From contig NZ_BOQE01000001.1 of the NCBI RefSeq assembly GCF_023705585.1, forward strand, positions 2,245,001-2,309,000: a stretch of DNA of 64,000 nucleotides, given 5' to 3'. The first letter of the stretch is position 1, and every line of letters starts with the position of its first letter. Position numbers and translations under genes: made by a program. The notes under the pieces were generated by a model. The model had not been told where the DNA came from, did no database searches, and saw nothing but the letters and a program-made list of their open reading frames with translations. This DNA is from Collibacillus ludicampi (GTDB lineage: Bacteria > Bacillota > Bacilli > Tumebacillales > BOQE01). Below are positions 54,062 to 63,722 of the stretch, piece after piece.

Positions 54062-54552
54062 TTTTTCCACTCCTTTGTTTTACGATGAAATGGAATGATC
54101 TTGCTCTGATACCGATCGGTAGAAGGTACTTCGATTTCATCTAGTTGTATGAAAGGATAGAAACTAATTTTATATTATCTGATGTAGCAGTTTGTCGTGA
54201 ATAGGTTATGAAAAAAGTTCCGCCGAGTGTGCGTGACTTTTGCGCGTTTGAAGAATAGATGGGCCCCAAACCGTGAACGATCGAAGACATAAAGTATACG
54301 TATAGTTGGGTAAATTTACCTCTTGAGGAAACAAAAAAATTCAACTACATTATATAGAGTCGTCACGTTCGTATGAAGAAAACGGATGGCTCATTTTTTT
54401 GTCAAATGGGGGGAAATGTACTTCAGCGAACAACTGGTCGTTTCTCATTCTATCATTTACAATGTATACGTTTTATTGTAACATATTTTTTGTGAGTTAT
54501 TATTTATCAAATGTAAAAATAATTTGAATTTTAAATGCGATGGAGGGGTAGA
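54062..54552. other. 491-base region between divergent genes
   Basis: No gene is supported. The A/T-rich right end holds TTGTAA (54477) and nearby TTATTAT boxes that may be the symporter promoter. ATGTAAAAATAATT at about 54512 also occurs upstream of the chemoreceptor at about 38758. Confidence 0.35.
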
Positions 54553-55824
54553 ATGAAGAAAGTCGGCTTAGCTTGGCAAATTCTCATTGGACTCATATTG
54601 GGTATCGTTGTGGGTGCCGTTTTTTATGGGAATCCGACGATCGCTAAAGTCTTGCAGCCTATTGGCGATATCTTTATTCGTTTGATTAAAATGATCGTTG
54701 TTCCGATCGTATTCTCCACGCTTGTAATCGGCGTTTCCGGTGTAGGCGATGTAAAGAAACTCGGGAAACTTGGTGGAAAAACGATCCTGTACTTTGAGAT
54801 TGTCACAACGATTGCCATCATCGTCGGGTTATTGACGGCTAATATTTTCAAGCCGGGTCTTGGTGTCGATTTACATGAACTTTCGAAAAGCGATATCCAC
54901 AAATATGTTGAAACGACCAATAAAGTCGGTCATAGTTTCGTTGACACGTTTGTGAACATTGTACCTACAAATATCGTACAAGCGTTGGCAAACGGTGATA
55001 TGTTGGCGATCATTTTCTTTGCCGTCCTGTTCGGCCTTGCGATTTCCGCGATCGGTGAGAAAGGAAAACCGATCATTCAATTTTTCCATGGTGTCGCGGA
55101 TGCCATGTTCTGGATGGTTAATCAGATCATGAAATTTGCACCTTTCGGCGTTTTTGCCTTGATCGGTGTAACCGTTTCCAAATTCGGGATCCATTCATTG
55201 ATTCCTCTGGGTAAATTGGTGCTTTGCGTATACGGTTCGATGATCTTCTTTGTCGTTGTCGTTTTGGGACTGATTGCCAAAATGGTGGGGACAAACATCT
55301 TTGCCATCATTAAAATTTTGAAAGAGGAACTGATCCTCGCGTATTCCACCGCAAGTTCCGAAACGGTTCTACCGCGTATTATGGAAAAAATGGAGGAATT
55401 CGGTTGCCCGAGAGGGATTACTTCATTCGTCATTCCGACCGGGTATTCGTTCAATTTGGATGGTTCCACTTTATACCAAGCGCTCGCTGCAATCTTTATC
55501 GCACAAATGTATGGAATCCATATGTCGCTGAGTGCACAGATTTCACTCGTACTTGTGTTGATGGTTACATCAAAAGGGATTGCCGGTGTACCTGGGGTTT
55601 CGTTCGTCGTCTTGTTGGCGACGCTCGGTTCCGTAGGAATTCCGTTAGAGGGTTTGGCGTTCATTGCAGGTATTGACCGTATTCTGGACATGGCACGTAC
55701 AGCCGTAAACGTGGTCGGCAACTCTTTGGCCGCCATCGTAATGTCCAAGTGGGAAGGTCAATATGACACAGAAAAAGCGAAAACGTATGTAACTTCCATG
55801 AACAGTTCTGCAGTTACCAAGTAA
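54553..55824 (+). CDS. glutamate/C4-dicarboxylate:cation symporter (DAACS family)
   Basis: This 423-residue carrier has the GltP/GltT fold with eight membrane helices and two re-entrant loops. Diagnostic segments are AYSTASSETVLPRIM (first hairpin loop), TGYSFNLDGSTLYQ (helix 7 substrate and cation site), SKGIAGVPGVSFVVL (second hairpin loop) and GIDRILDMARTAVNVVGNSL (helix 8, with the Asp and Arg that bind the substrate). It imports glutamate, aspartate or dicarboxylates with protons or sodium. The ATG follows TGGAGGGG. Monocistronic, with a terminator. Confidence 0.92.
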   Translation: MKKVGLAWQILIGLILGIVVGAVFYGNPTIAKVLQPIGDIFIRLIKMIVVPIVFSTLVIGVSGVGDVKKLGKLGGKTILYFEIVTTIAIIVGLLTANIFKPGLGVDLHELSKSDIHKYVETTNKVGHSFVDTFVNIVPTNIVQALANGDMLAIIFFAVLFGLAISAIGEKGKPIIQFFHGVADAMFWMVNQIMKFAPFGVFALIGVTVSKFGIHSLIPLGKLVLCVYGSMIFFVVVVLGLIAKMVGTNIFAIIKILKEELILAYSTASSETVLPRIMEKMEEFGCPRGITSFVIPTGYSFNLDGSTLYQALAAIFIAQMYGIHMSLSAQISLVLVLMVTSKGIAGVPGVSFVVLLATLGSVGIPLEGLAFIAGIDRILDMARTAVNVVGNSLAAIVMSKWEGQYDTEKAKTYVTSMNSSAVTK

Positions 55825-55844
55825 TAAGTAAGGCCTCTTTTCAA

Positions 55845-55883
55845 AAAGCCCCCTTGCTAGGAGAAGAGCAGGGGGTTTTTTTC
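55845..55883 (+). terminator. terminator of the symporter gene
   Basis: AAGCCCCCTTGCT pairs AGAGCAGGGGGTTT with one bulge and runs into a T run. Confidence 0.92.
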
Positions 55884-55929
55884 AATTAAAAAAATCCTTT
55901 ATACGAAAGTCGATTTTTTTCGATATTAC

Positions 55930-56062
55930 TCGACAAAAAATTTACAGTGTGGTAATATAAGCTTGTCCATTATGTGCCTTTCTTGTGTCTGACATGTATG
56001 GCTATCTTACTTTACTCATCTTGGTTTGACGTTTCTTCGGATATGAAGAGCGTCTTTTTTTT
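55930..56062 (+). ncRNA. candidate short transcript upstream of the dehydrogenase operon
   Basis: TCGACA (55930-55935) and TAATAT (55953-55958) are 17 bases apart. About 70 bases later, GACGTTTCTTC (56028-56038) pairs GAAGAGCGTC with one bulge, followed by eight T (56055-56062). That is a complete promoter-to-terminator unit of about 100 bases with no coding frame. It could be a small RNA or an attenuated leader of the operon at 56223. It is a prediction only. Confidence 0.45.
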
Positions 56063-56080
56063 GTTTACTTCACTGATCTT

Positions 56081-56098
56081 TTGATCTTGCAAGATCAA
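56081..56098. promoter_or_regulatory. perfect 18-base palindrome upstream of the E1alpha gene
   Basis: TTGATCTTGCAAGATCAA is fully self-complementary. It lies between the candidate short RNA and the operon start and may be an operator for the dehydrogenase operon. The binding protein is unknown. Confidence 0.5.
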
Positions 56099-56222
56099 TT
56101 TATTGCTTTAACGCTTTACTACATATATGTTTTTATGTATTTTCGCGTTTACGCACGTTTTTGCGTGAGATTTTGAATCCATTTATAATTACAGTAGTTG
56201 CAATTTTGTGAAAGGGGACGTG

Positions 56223-57371
56223 GTGATTATTATTAACGAAAAGGACATTTTCCAGCATGTCGCTGGAATGAAAACGCATACAAGCATTCTGCCTGCAGAT
56301 CATGTGTTGGAAATGTATCAAGTGTTGACAAGTGATGGAGATGTCCGGGAGGATCTCGAGGGACGAATCGACGAATCCCTCATGCTCAAAATGTATGAAA
56401 ATATGGTGCTTGTTCGGGCGTTTGACCGTAAGTCTTTGATCTTGCAAAGACAGGGGCGATTGGGCACATACGCTCCCTTTGAAGGACAAGAGGCCAGTCA
56501 GGTAGGAAGTGCGATGGCTTTGTCGCCCGGGGATTGGTTGTTTCCAACGTACCGGGATCACGCGGCCGCAATCACGCATGGCCAACCGTTGATGAGAGTG
56601 TTTCTCTACTGGATGGGCCATATGGAAGGTACCGTATGTCCAGAAGGGAAAAAGATCATGCCTTATTGCGTCCCGATCGCCACACAGATGCTACATGCTG
56701 TCGGTACGGCTTGGGCCAGCAAATTAAAAGGAGAAAAGAATGTAAGCATCGCTTACTTCGGAGACGGGGCAAGTTCAGAAGGAGATTTTCATGAAGCGCT
56801 CAATTTCGCCGGTGTGTATAAAGCGCCTGTGATCTTTTTCTGTCAAAATAATGGTTTTGCCATCAGCACTCCCTTTGCCAGACAATCAGCTTCACGGACG
56901 ATCGCGCAAAGAGCGGCCGCTTACGATATCAAAGGCGTTCGGGTGGATGGCAACGATATTTTTGCCGTTTGGTTGACCGTTAAGGAAGCGATCGAGCGAG
57001 GACTCGCCGGTGAAGGACCAACGTTGATCGAGGCCGTTACGTTCCGTTACGGCGCTCATACTACTGCTGATGATCCGACTAAATATCGCGACCAAGAGAC
57101 TCTTTCTCAAGAATGGCGAACAAAACGGGATCCGATTTTGCGACTGCGAATGTTCCTCGAAAAGAGGGATCTTTGGGACGAGAAGCGGGAAATTCAGTTA
57201 CAAAAAGAAGTCAGTGAGAAAATCGATGCGGCCTTCCAGGAAGCGATGAACTATCCCAAGTCCCAGCCTGACGATATGTTCCGTCACGTGTATGCCGATA
57301 CCCCGTGGCAAATCCGCGAACAACAACAAGAGTTTCATCGAGTCTGCAAGAAGGATGGGATTAAAGCATGA
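56223..57371 (+). CDS. pdhA: 2-oxoacid dehydrogenase E1 component, alpha subunit (pyruvate type likely)
   Basis: This 382-residue thiamine-diphosphate subunit decarboxylates the 2-oxoacid together with E1beta. The cofactor motif starts GDGASSEGDFHEALNFAGVY and ends NNGFAIS. The segments GTYAPFEGQEASQVGSAMAL and FPTYRDHAA resemble Gram-positive pyruvate dehydrogenase alpha rather than branched-chain enzymes, but the substrate is inferred. It starts at a GTG after AAAGGGG; other GTGs at 56208 and 56220 are in frame. Its stop overlaps the E1beta start (ATGA), giving translational coupling. Confidence 0.88.
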   Translation: MIIINEKDIFQHVAGMKTHTSILPADHVLEMYQVLTSDGDVREDLEGRIDESLMLKMYENMVLVRAFDRKSLILQRQGRLGTYAPFEGQEASQVGSAMALSPGDWLFPTYRDHAAAITHGQPLMRVFLYWMGHMEGTVCPEGKKIMPYCVPIATQMLHAVGTAWASKLKGEKNVSIAYFGDGASSEGDFHEALNFAGVYKAPVIFFCQNNGFAISTPFARQSASRTIAQRAAAYDIKGVRVDGNDIFAVWLTVKEAIERGLAGEGPTLIEAVTFRYGAHTTADDPTKYRDQETLSQEWRTKRDPILRLRMFLEKRDLWDEKREIQLQKEVSEKIDAAFQEAMNYPKSQPDDMFRHVYADTPWQIREQQQEFHRVCKKDGIKA

Positions 57372-58351
57372 GCCGACAACTGACGATTATTCAGGCAATC
57401 AAGGAAGCATTGGATCAGAAAATGGCTGAGGATCAACGGGTGATGCTCTTAGGAGAAGATATCGGAGTCAACGGAGGAGTATTCAGGGCCACCGAGGGAT
57501 TGCTTGAAAAATACGGATCGGCCCGCGTGGTGGATACGCCTTTGGCGGAATCAGGAATCGTGGGTTCAGCCATCGGACTTGCCTTAAATGGAATGATTCC
57601 GGTGGTGGAAATCCAGTTTCTGGCGTTCATTTATCCGGGATTTGAACAAATCGTTTCCCATGCGGCGAGGATGCGGTTCAGAACCCGTGGTCAGTTCCAT
57701 GTACCGCTTGTGATTCGCACCCCATACGGAGCCGGTATTCGAGGGCCCGAACTTCATTCGGAGAGTGTCGAGTCGTTTTTTGTGCATACACCGGGACTGA
57801 AAGTGGTTGTTCCGAGCAACCCTTATGACGCGAAAGGGATGTTAATTTCAGCGATCGAAGACCCCGATCCGGTCATTTTCCTTGAACCCACCCGTACCTA
57901 CCGCGCTTTCAAGGAGGAGGTTCCGGAAGAAATGTACAGGGTTCCTCTCGGCAAAGCCAGAGTTATACAGGAAGGAAACGACCTGTCTATTTTCGCCTGG
58001 GGAGCGATGTTGCGCGTTGCGATGAATGCGGCCAAACAAATCGAGCAGGAGAAAGGTTGGTCCTGTGAGGTGATCGACCTGCGTTCCTTGTATCCTTTGG
58101 ATCGCGATACAATCATTCAATCCGTGCAAAAGACCGGGAGAGCCTGCGTGGTTCATGAAGCGCATAAAACGATGGGCGTGGGTGCTGAAATCATTTCTCT
58201 CATTAATGATGAAGCGCTTATGTATTTGAAGGCTCCCGTGAAACGGATCACCGGGTTCGATGTTCCGGTTCCGCAATTCACGATTGAAGACAGTTATCTT
58301 CCGACTGAACAACGCATCAAAGAAGGAATTGTCGAAACGATTTTGTTCTAA
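57368..58351 (+). CDS. pdhB: 2-oxoacid dehydrogenase E1 component, beta subunit
   Basis: This 327-residue partner of E1alpha has the N-terminal pyrimidine-binding domain (MLLGEDIGVNGGVFRATEGL) with the conserved Glu that activates thiamine, and a C-terminal transketolase-like domain (VVHEAHKTMGVGAEI, ITGFDVPVP). Length matches the family of 320-330 residues. Its ATG overlaps the E1alpha stop by four bases. The E2 gene follows after 15 bases. Confidence 0.92.
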   Translation: MSRQLTIIQAIKEALDQKMAEDQRVMLLGEDIGVNGGVFRATEGLLEKYGSARVVDTPLAESGIVGSAIGLALNGMIPVVEIQFLAFIYPGFEQIVSHAARMRFRTRGQFHVPLVIRTPYGAGIRGPELHSESVESFFVHTPGLKVVVPSNPYDAKGMLISAIEDPDPVIFLEPTRTYRAFKEEVPEEMYRVPLGKARVIQEGNDLSIFAWGAMLRVAMNAAKQIEQEKGWSCEVIDLRSLYPLDRDTIIQSVQKTGRACVVHEAHKTMGVGAEIISLINDEALMYLKAPVKRITGFDVPVPQFTIEDSYLPTEQRIKEGIVETILF

Positions 58352-58366
58352 GGAGAGAAGGGTTTC

Positions 58367-59704
58367 ATGGTTGAATTCAAACTACCGGACGTTCTTGAAG
58401 GGATGCACGAATGCGAAATTTCCAAATGGTTGGTGAAAGAGGGGGAACGGGTACAGTCTGATCAGCCGATCGTGGAGATTCAGACGGATAAAGTAAATAC
58501 GGAAATCACTTCCCCAGTAACAGGAACTGTCGCAAAGATCCTCTTTGCCGAAGGGGATGTAGTCAAGGTAGGCTCTACTCTCCTTATGATTCTTCCCGAA
58601 GAGGAAACGGCGGCTTCGTTAGCTCCGGATGTGGAAGCCACGGTATCGCCGGTTCCAGAGGCGGCAGTGACGCAACAAGAAGCCTCTCCTCTTCCCAGAC
58701 GTGTCATTGCCACACCTTATGTACGTCAGTTAGCGAGGAGGATGAATATTGATATAGAACAGGTGAAGGGAACGGGCCCTATCGGACGGGTGACAGTTGA
58801 AGATCTTCACCGCTTTGCCCAAGAGCAGCAAGGTGAAACGACCATTCGGCAAAATAAAAACAATTCCGTCTCCGTTGAGGATATCCCGTTCGCTAAAGGG
58901 GACGAATCTGTAAACGGTTCTGCCGACAAAGGGCTTGAGAGAAAACAAGTAGAACTCGAAACTGTTTCCTTGAGCGGTGCGGGTATACCATCAACTCTAG
59001 AAGCGGAAGAGAGGATTCCGTTAAGGGGGATCCGCAAGAAAATCGCCCAACATATGGTGAAATCCGTAACGATTATCCCTCATGTGACCCATGTCGATGA
59101 GCTGGAAGTGGACTCTCTCTGGGCTTTAAGGGAACGTTTGAAGGATTATGCGGAAGAACGTCAGGTCAAGTTGACTTTCCTACCCTTTTTCATCAAAGCG
59201 ATTGTGATCGCTTTGAAGGAGTTTAAAACGTTGAATGCTTCGATCGATGATGATACGGGTGAAATCATTCTGAAACATTACTATCATATCGGAATTGCAA
59301 CTGATACTGATGAAGGTTTGATCGTCCCCGTCATCAAACATGCAGACAGGAAGACGATCATCCAGTTAGCAGAAGAGATCAGCCAATTGTCAACTATGGC
59401 GCGGAATGGAAAACTCTCCAGGGATCAGGTCACTGGCGGCACATTTACGATCAGCAATGTGGGACCAATCGGAGGGCTTCATGCAACACCGATCATCAAC
59501 CATCCGGAGGTAGCGATTTTGGCGTTACACAAGATGGAACAACGAATGGTTGTACGCAATGGAGAAGGTGTGATCCGATGGATGATGAATATGTCCCTGT
59601 CTTTCGATCATCGCTTGATCGATGGCGCGACTGCGGTACGCTTCACCAATCGGATCAAACAACTATTAGAGAATCCAGACCGATTATTAGCCGAGATGAC
59701 CTAA
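58367..59704 (+). CDS. pdhC: dihydrolipoamide acyltransferase (E2) of the 2-oxoacid dehydrogenase complex
   Basis: This 445-residue E2 core has one lipoyl domain with the modified Lys42 in EIQTDKVNTEI, an Ala/Pro/Glu-rich linker, a peripheral-subunit-binding domain (ATPYVRQLARRMNIDIEQVK), a second linker, and the acyltransferase domain with catalytic His415 and Asp419 in SFDHRLIDG. It transfers the acyl group to CoA. No dihydrolipoamide dehydrogenase (E3) follows, so E3 must come from elsewhere. The start follows AAGGAGAGAAGG. Confidence 0.92.
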   Translation: MVEFKLPDVLEGMHECEISKWLVKEGERVQSDQPIVEIQTDKVNTEITSPVTGTVAKILFAEGDVVKVGSTLLMILPEEETAASLAPDVEATVSPVPEAAVTQQEASPLPRRVIATPYVRQLARRMNIDIEQVKGTGPIGRVTVEDLHRFAQEQQGETTIRQNKNNSVSVEDIPFAKGDESVNGSADKGLERKQVELETVSLSGAGIPSTLEAEERIPLRGIRKKIAQHMVKSVTIIPHVTHVDELEVDSLWALRERLKDYAEERQVKLTFLPFFIKAIVIALKEFKTLNASIDDDTGEIILKHYYHIGIATDTDEGLIVPVIKHADRKTIIQLAEEISQLSTMARNGKLSRDQVTGGTFTISNVGPIGGLHATPIINHPEVAILALHKMEQRMVVRNGEGVIRWMMNMSLSFDHRLIDGATAVRFTNRIKQLLENPDRLLAEMT

Positions 59705-59744
59705 GAGCGTTTTGGAAAAGAACTTGATCAACATTGATGAGATG

Positions 59745-59783
59745 CCCCCCTCAATTGGATGACCGTGAGGGGGAATTTTTTTG
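59745..59783 (+). terminator. terminator of the dehydrogenase operon
   Basis: CCCCCTCA pairs TGAGGGGG around a 12-base loop and is followed by AATTTTTTT. Confidence 0.9.
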
Positions 59784-59788
59784 GAATT

Positions 59789-59887
59789 TTAGTAAGTGCC
59801 ACTGTAAGGAACAAGCAAGAAGAACAGGACGAAAATAATGAGAAATACAACAGCCCAACGGGTATACGCACCGAAGCAACCGTACAT
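59789..59887 (-). CDS. YjcZ-family sporulation miniprotein 3
   Basis: This 32-residue protein begins MYGCFGAYTRWAVVFLIIFV, then LFFLLVPYSGTY. It is the shortest of three copies in the window and has a cysteine at position 4. It follows AAAGGAGG. It is convergent with the dehydrogenase operon. Confidence 0.88.
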   Translation of the reverse strand: MYGCFGAYTRWAVVFLIIFVLFFLLVPYSGTY

Positions 59888-60199
59888 GGAGGTTCCTCCT
59901 TTCATGTAGTCTCATCTTTAGTAAATGAAGCGGAAAGCGAGTAAGACACGTATATCAGACTAGGAAAATGGCGGATTGTTCCTTGACATGGCCAGCACGT
60001 AGCGAAGGGTACTTGCATTTTCTCTCTTCCATCATTCATATCCTCATGACGAAGGGAGATGTTGATAAGAAACACACTCCACTGATGATTTAGAAAATCA
60101 CGGCTTTGACGTCTTGAACGAATCAACTAAAAGTTATATACTTATTAATAGTTAGTTTATAACATGATCGAAAGAGAATCGAAATAGGGGGATGACCCA
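59888..60199. other. 312-base region between divergent genes
   Basis: No gene is supported. It should contain the sporulation-type promoter of the YjcZ gene on the minus strand and the promoter of the dioxygenase on the plus strand (A/T-rich TTATTAATAGTTAGTT near 60143). Neither can be assigned firmly. Confidence 0.3.
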
Positions 60200-60973
60200 A
60201 TGCTTCCTTCATTTTTTCTTGCACACGGAGCACCAACGCTTGTTCTTGAGAACAACGAGTATACAAAATTTTTACGAGATTTAGCGAATGAATTACAGAG
60301 ACCGAAAGGAATCGTGCTGTTTTCCGCTCACTGGGAAGAGCCCATTCAATCGATCAGCGGCGTTGAAACGTATGACATGATTTATGATTTCTACGGTTTT
60401 CCGGACGAAATGTATCAAATCACGTATCCGGCGACCGGAAACAAGCAAATGACCAAGGAGATTCAAGCATTATTGACGGCTCAGGGCATCCCTTCACGAA
60501 TTGATGAGAAGCGCGGTTTAGACCACGGTGCGTGGGTGATCCTCCGTCTCATGTACCCGGATGCGGATATTCCCGTTACGACATTGTCGGTAAATCCGGC
60601 GCTTCCTCCTCAAGAGCAATATCAAATCGGGCGCGCGCTTGCTTCATTGCGTGATAAAGATATTCTGATTATTGGCAGCGGTGGCACCGTGCATAATTTG
60701 CGACGTTTGGAATGGAATGGCACGCACCCGAATGAATGGGCGGTTGCATTTGATCGTTGGCTAGCCAATCAGTTAGAAGAGTGGGACTTGGAATCATTAT
60801 TCCAATATGAGAACAGGGCCCCGTACGCGAAAGATGCGGTACCGCGAAATGAGCACTTTATCCCTCTGCTAATAGCGATGGGTGCGGCCAATGACCAACG
60901 AAAAGCGAATCTTTTGTATCAAAATTATCAGTATGGAACATTGAGTCTCAGTTGTTGGCAATTTGGAGAATAG
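60200..60973 (+). CDS. class III extradiol dioxygenase (4,5-DOPA dioxygenase/YgiD family)
   Basis: This 257-residue metal-dependent ring-cleavage dioxygenase has the expected ligands His9 (FLAHGAP) and His44 (FSAHWEEP), with further conserved histidines His109 (GLDHGAWV) and the one in GGTVHNLR. Bacterial relatives (YgiD) cleave DOPA in vitro; the natural substrate is not known. Length is typical. It starts after AGGGGGATG. No pathway partner is adjacent. Confidence 0.9.
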   Translation: MLPSFFLAHGAPTLVLENNEYTKFLRDLANELQRPKGIVLFSAHWEEPIQSISGVETYDMIYDFYGFPDEMYQITYPATGNKQMTKEIQALLTAQGIPSRIDEKRGLDHGAWVILRLMYPDADIPVTTLSVNPALPPQEQYQIGRALASLRDKDILIIGSGGTVHNLRRLEWNGTHPNEWAVAFDRWLANQLEEWDLESLFQYENRAPYAKDAVPRNEHFIPLLIAMGAANDQRKANLLYQNYQYGTLSLSCWQFGE

Positions 60974-61075
60974 ATTGAAAGATTCGAGTATCCTTACAAA
61001 CGAGTTGCGCAAAATTCGTGAAATAGGGGATAATGAAGTAAGCTATGGTGAATAAAAGCGAAGGAGGCTCCTCTG

Positions 61076-63091
61076 GTGAGTGAAACGCAAAAGTCGATTG
61101 AACAACTCGCAATAGATACGATTCGCACCCTCTCGATTGACATGGTGGAACAAGCGAATTCGGGACACCCTGGTATGCCGATGGGGGCAGCTCCGATGGC
61201 ATACACGTTATGGACCAAGTACATGCGTCATAATCCGAGTAATCCATCTTGGCCCAATCGTGACCGTTTTGTCTTATCTGCCGGACACGGCTCGGCGCTT
61301 CTATATAGCTTATTGCATTTAAGCGGTTACGATCTTCCGATGGAGGAGCTCAAAAGCTTTCGTCAGTGGGGAAGCCGTACGCCTGGACATCCGGAGTACG
61401 GGCATACACCGGGCGTAGAAGCGACGACGGGTCCTCTCGGCCAGGGCATTGCTATGGCTGTAGGTATGGCCATGGCAGAACGTCATTTGGCGGCAACATA
61501 TAATCGTGATGGATTTCCAGTGATCGATCATTATACATATGTCATCTGTGGTGACGGTGACCTCATGGAAGGCGTTTCGGCGGAGGCATCATCATTGGCT
61601 GGCCATCTGCGTTTGGGAAAGCTGATCGTTCTCTACGATTCCAATGACATTTCATTGGATGGGGAAACTTCTTACACGTTTACGGAAGATGTCGCCAAAC
61701 GTTATGAGGCCTACGGGTGGCAAGTGTTGCGCGTAGAAGACGGCAACGATATCGAGGAGATCGGACGCGCACTTGAGGAGGCGCGTGCAGATCAAGTCCG
61801 TCCGACCCTCATCGAAATCAAAACGACGATCGGTTACGGCAGTCCGAACAAAGCGGGCAAGTCGGCCGCCCACGGTTCTCCTTTGGGGGGAGATGAAGTC
61901 AAGCTGGCCAAGGAAGCGTATCAATGGCCCTATGAGGAACCTTTCTTCATCCCTGATGAGGTGCGTGAACATTTTGCCTCGTGGAAGAAACATGCCGAAC
62001 AGGAAGAAGCTCGTTGGCAAGAGATGATGGCGAACTATAGGTCTGCTCACCCGGATTTGGCTCAACAGTTAGAGCTTGCCCTGAAGGGAGAATTGCCGCA
62101 GGGGTGGGACGCCGACTTACCTGTTTACGAAGCGGGAAGTGCGAAAATGGCTACCCGTCAAGCATCGGGAGCCGCGATCAACGCACTGGCCAAAAGAGTT
62201 CCGTTCCTTATCGGCGGCTCGGCCGATCTCGCATCTTCCAATAATACGACGATGAAAGGGATCCCCGTGTTCCATGCGGAAGATTACAGCGGGCGAAATC
62301 TCTGGTTTGGCGTTCGCGAGCATGCGATGGGTGCTGCGATGAACGGCATGTCCTTGCACGGCGGACTGCGCGTATATGGAGGTACGTTCTTTGTTTTCTC
62401 CGATTATTTGCGCCCAACTATGAGACTTGCGGCCTTGATGAAACAACCGGTGATTTATGTGTTCACACATGATAGCTTCGTCGTCGGGGAAGACGGTCCT
62501 ACCCATGAGCCGATTGAACATCTCCCTTCTACGCGCGCGATTCCGGGCATGACTGTCATTCGACCGGCGGATGCCAACGAGACGATTGCCGCTTGGCGAT
62601 ATGTCATCAGTCACCAGGAAGGTCCTTACGCGCTTGTGCTGTCTCGACAGGGATTGCCGATCCTTCCGGGAACGGCTGAGAAGAGCCGCGATTCTCTTCC
62701 GCTCGGCGCGTATGTTCTGTCTGATCCTGCGGAAGGAAGTCCGGAAGCGATCCTGATTGCGACCGGATCAGAAGTGAGCTTGGCGATGGAAGCGCAGAAA
62801 CAACTCGCAGAAAAAGGGATTCCCGTGCGCGTGGTCAGCATGCCAAGTTGGGAATTGTTCGAGAAACAACCGCAGGAGTACAAGGATTCTGTCTTGTTAC
62901 CGCATGTCAAAGCGCGGGTGGCAATCGAGATGGCGAATCCTCTCGGCTGGGAACGTTACGTGGGCGAACAAGGGACGGTCATCGGCATCGCTCATTATGG
63001 CGCCTCCGCCCCGGGAGACCGCTTGATCAAAGAGTTCGGCTTCACTCCGGAACACGTAGTCACGGCAGTGGAAAATGTTTTGGGTAAGTGA
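61076..63091 (+). CDS. tkt: transketolase
   Basis: This 671-residue thiamine-diphosphate enzyme of the pentose phosphate pathway has the N-terminal substrate region ([20 protein letters not shown]), the cofactor motif beginning [19 protein letters not shown], and the second-domain [19 protein letters not shown], which contains the catalytic glutamate. It moves two-carbon units between sugar phosphates, useful here when inositol or pentoses feed the cell. GTG start after GAAGGAGG. Monocistronic, followed by a strong terminator. Confidence 0.96.
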   Translation: MSETQKSIEQLAIDTIRTLSIDMVEQANSGHPGMPMGAAPMAYTLWTKYMRHNPSNPSWPNRDRFVLSAGHGSALLYSLLHLSGYDLPMEELKSFRQWGSRTPGHPEYGHTPGVEATTGPLGQGIAMAVGMAMAERHLAATYNRDGFPVIDHYTYVICGDGDLMEGVSAEASSLAGHLRLGKLIVLYDSNDISLDGETSYTFTEDVAKRYEAYGWQVLRVEDGNDIEEIGRALEEARADQVRPTLIEIKTTIGYGSPNKAGKSAAHGSPLGGDEVKLAKEAYQWPYEEPFFIPDEVREHFASWKKHAEQEEARWQEMMANYRSAHPDLAQQLELALKGELPQGWDADLPVYEAGSAKMATRQASGAAINALAKRVPFLIGGSADLASSNNTTMKGIPVFHAEDYSGRNLWFGVREHAMGAAMNGMSLHGGLRVYGGTFFVFSDYLRPTMRLAALMKQPVIYVFTHDSFVVGEDGPTHEPIEHLPSTRAIPGMTVIRPADANETIAAWRYVISHQEGPYALVLSRQGLPILPGTAEKSRDSLPLGAYVLSDPAEGSPEAILIATGSEVSLAMEAQKQLAEKGIPVRVVSMPSWELFEKQPQEYKDSVLLPHVKARVAIEMANPLGWERYVGEQGTVIGIAHYGASAPGDRLIKEFGFTPEHVVTAVENVLGK

Positions 63092-63125
63092 GATCGTCTG
63101 TATAACGGAATACCGTTGATATTAT

Positions 63126-63174
63126 AAAGGGGACTCAAAAGGTCGATACCATGCGACTTGATGAGTCCCTTTTA
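63126..63174 (+). terminator. terminator of tkt
   Basis: AAAGGGGACTCA pairs TGAGTCCCTTTT (one mismatch) around an AGGTCGATACCATGCGACTT-like loop that can form its own stem. Confidence 0.88.
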
Positions 63175-63218
63175 TTACTGGTGTTTTTAAACAAATAAAA
63201 TCAGCTTTATTGGTATGA

Positions 63219-63389
63219 ACGATCGACTGGAACCTCCGCGAGAGTGTCCGAGCGCAGATGCGTATCACCGTAAAACGACTGCTCAAGAAGTACGGCTACC
63301 CGCCGGATCTGGAAAAGATGGCAATTGAAACGGTGTTGAAACAGGCTGAATTGATGTATCAAAATGAGGTTGAAGAGTTTACATATTGA
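63219..63389 (+). pseudogene. C-terminal remnant of a type I restriction endonuclease subunit (HsdR)
   Basis: About 55 codons without a start codon read [20 protein letters not shown], then [20 protein letters not shown], and end at a TGA (63387-63389). This matches the extreme C-terminus of HsdR, which has a KYGYPPD motif. A stop codon lies just upstream in frame and nothing of the helicase or nuclease domains remains. It indicates a lost restriction-modification locus. Confidence 0.8.
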
Positions 63390-63509
63390 TCAGTATCTGG
63401 CGTAGTGACAGGATGGGGAAAGTCTGTGTATTACGCCTTTTGCTAATTAGCTGTTTTTCACGGACTTCTATTATTTTTGCTTTAATTTCCAATTATCATA
63501 CAATTTATT

Positions 63510-63722
63510 CTATACAATGTCATACTCTTGTTTGCCCTTTACCATAATGAATTCTTCTACCGTTCCGCAGATATGGCATACAGCTTCGTACTTTCTGAAC
63601 ACTATCTCTTGATTGTTAGTAACAAATATCTCAAGCGAATCACCGACATCGATCTTGAATGTATCATGAAGTTTTTTCGGTAAAACAACTCTTCCTAAAT
63701 TATCGAATATAAATATCCCCAC
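63510..63722 (-). CDS. AbrB/SpoVT-type DNA-binding protein, possible second antitoxin
   Basis: This protein of about 70 residues has the swapped-hairpin motif FDNLGRVVLPKKLHDTFKID followed by VGDSLEIFV, the AbrB/MazE fold. It then has the start of a zinc-finger-like tail (CHICGTVEEFIMVKGKQ), from which the usual second CxxC is missing. The GTG at 63722 lies inside the end of the RelE-type gene; a TTG 21 bases earlier is possible. The overlap with the toxin suggests joint control. It may be an antitoxin or a transition-state-type regulator. Confidence 0.75.
   Translation of the reverse strand: MGIFIFDNLGRVVLPKKLHDTFKIDVGDSLEIFVTNNQEIVFRKYEAVCHICGTVEEFIMVKGKQEYDIV

Noticed and set aside
63219-63389. 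Complete small protein
   Set aside because: No start codon and clear match to the HsdR C-terminal end only.
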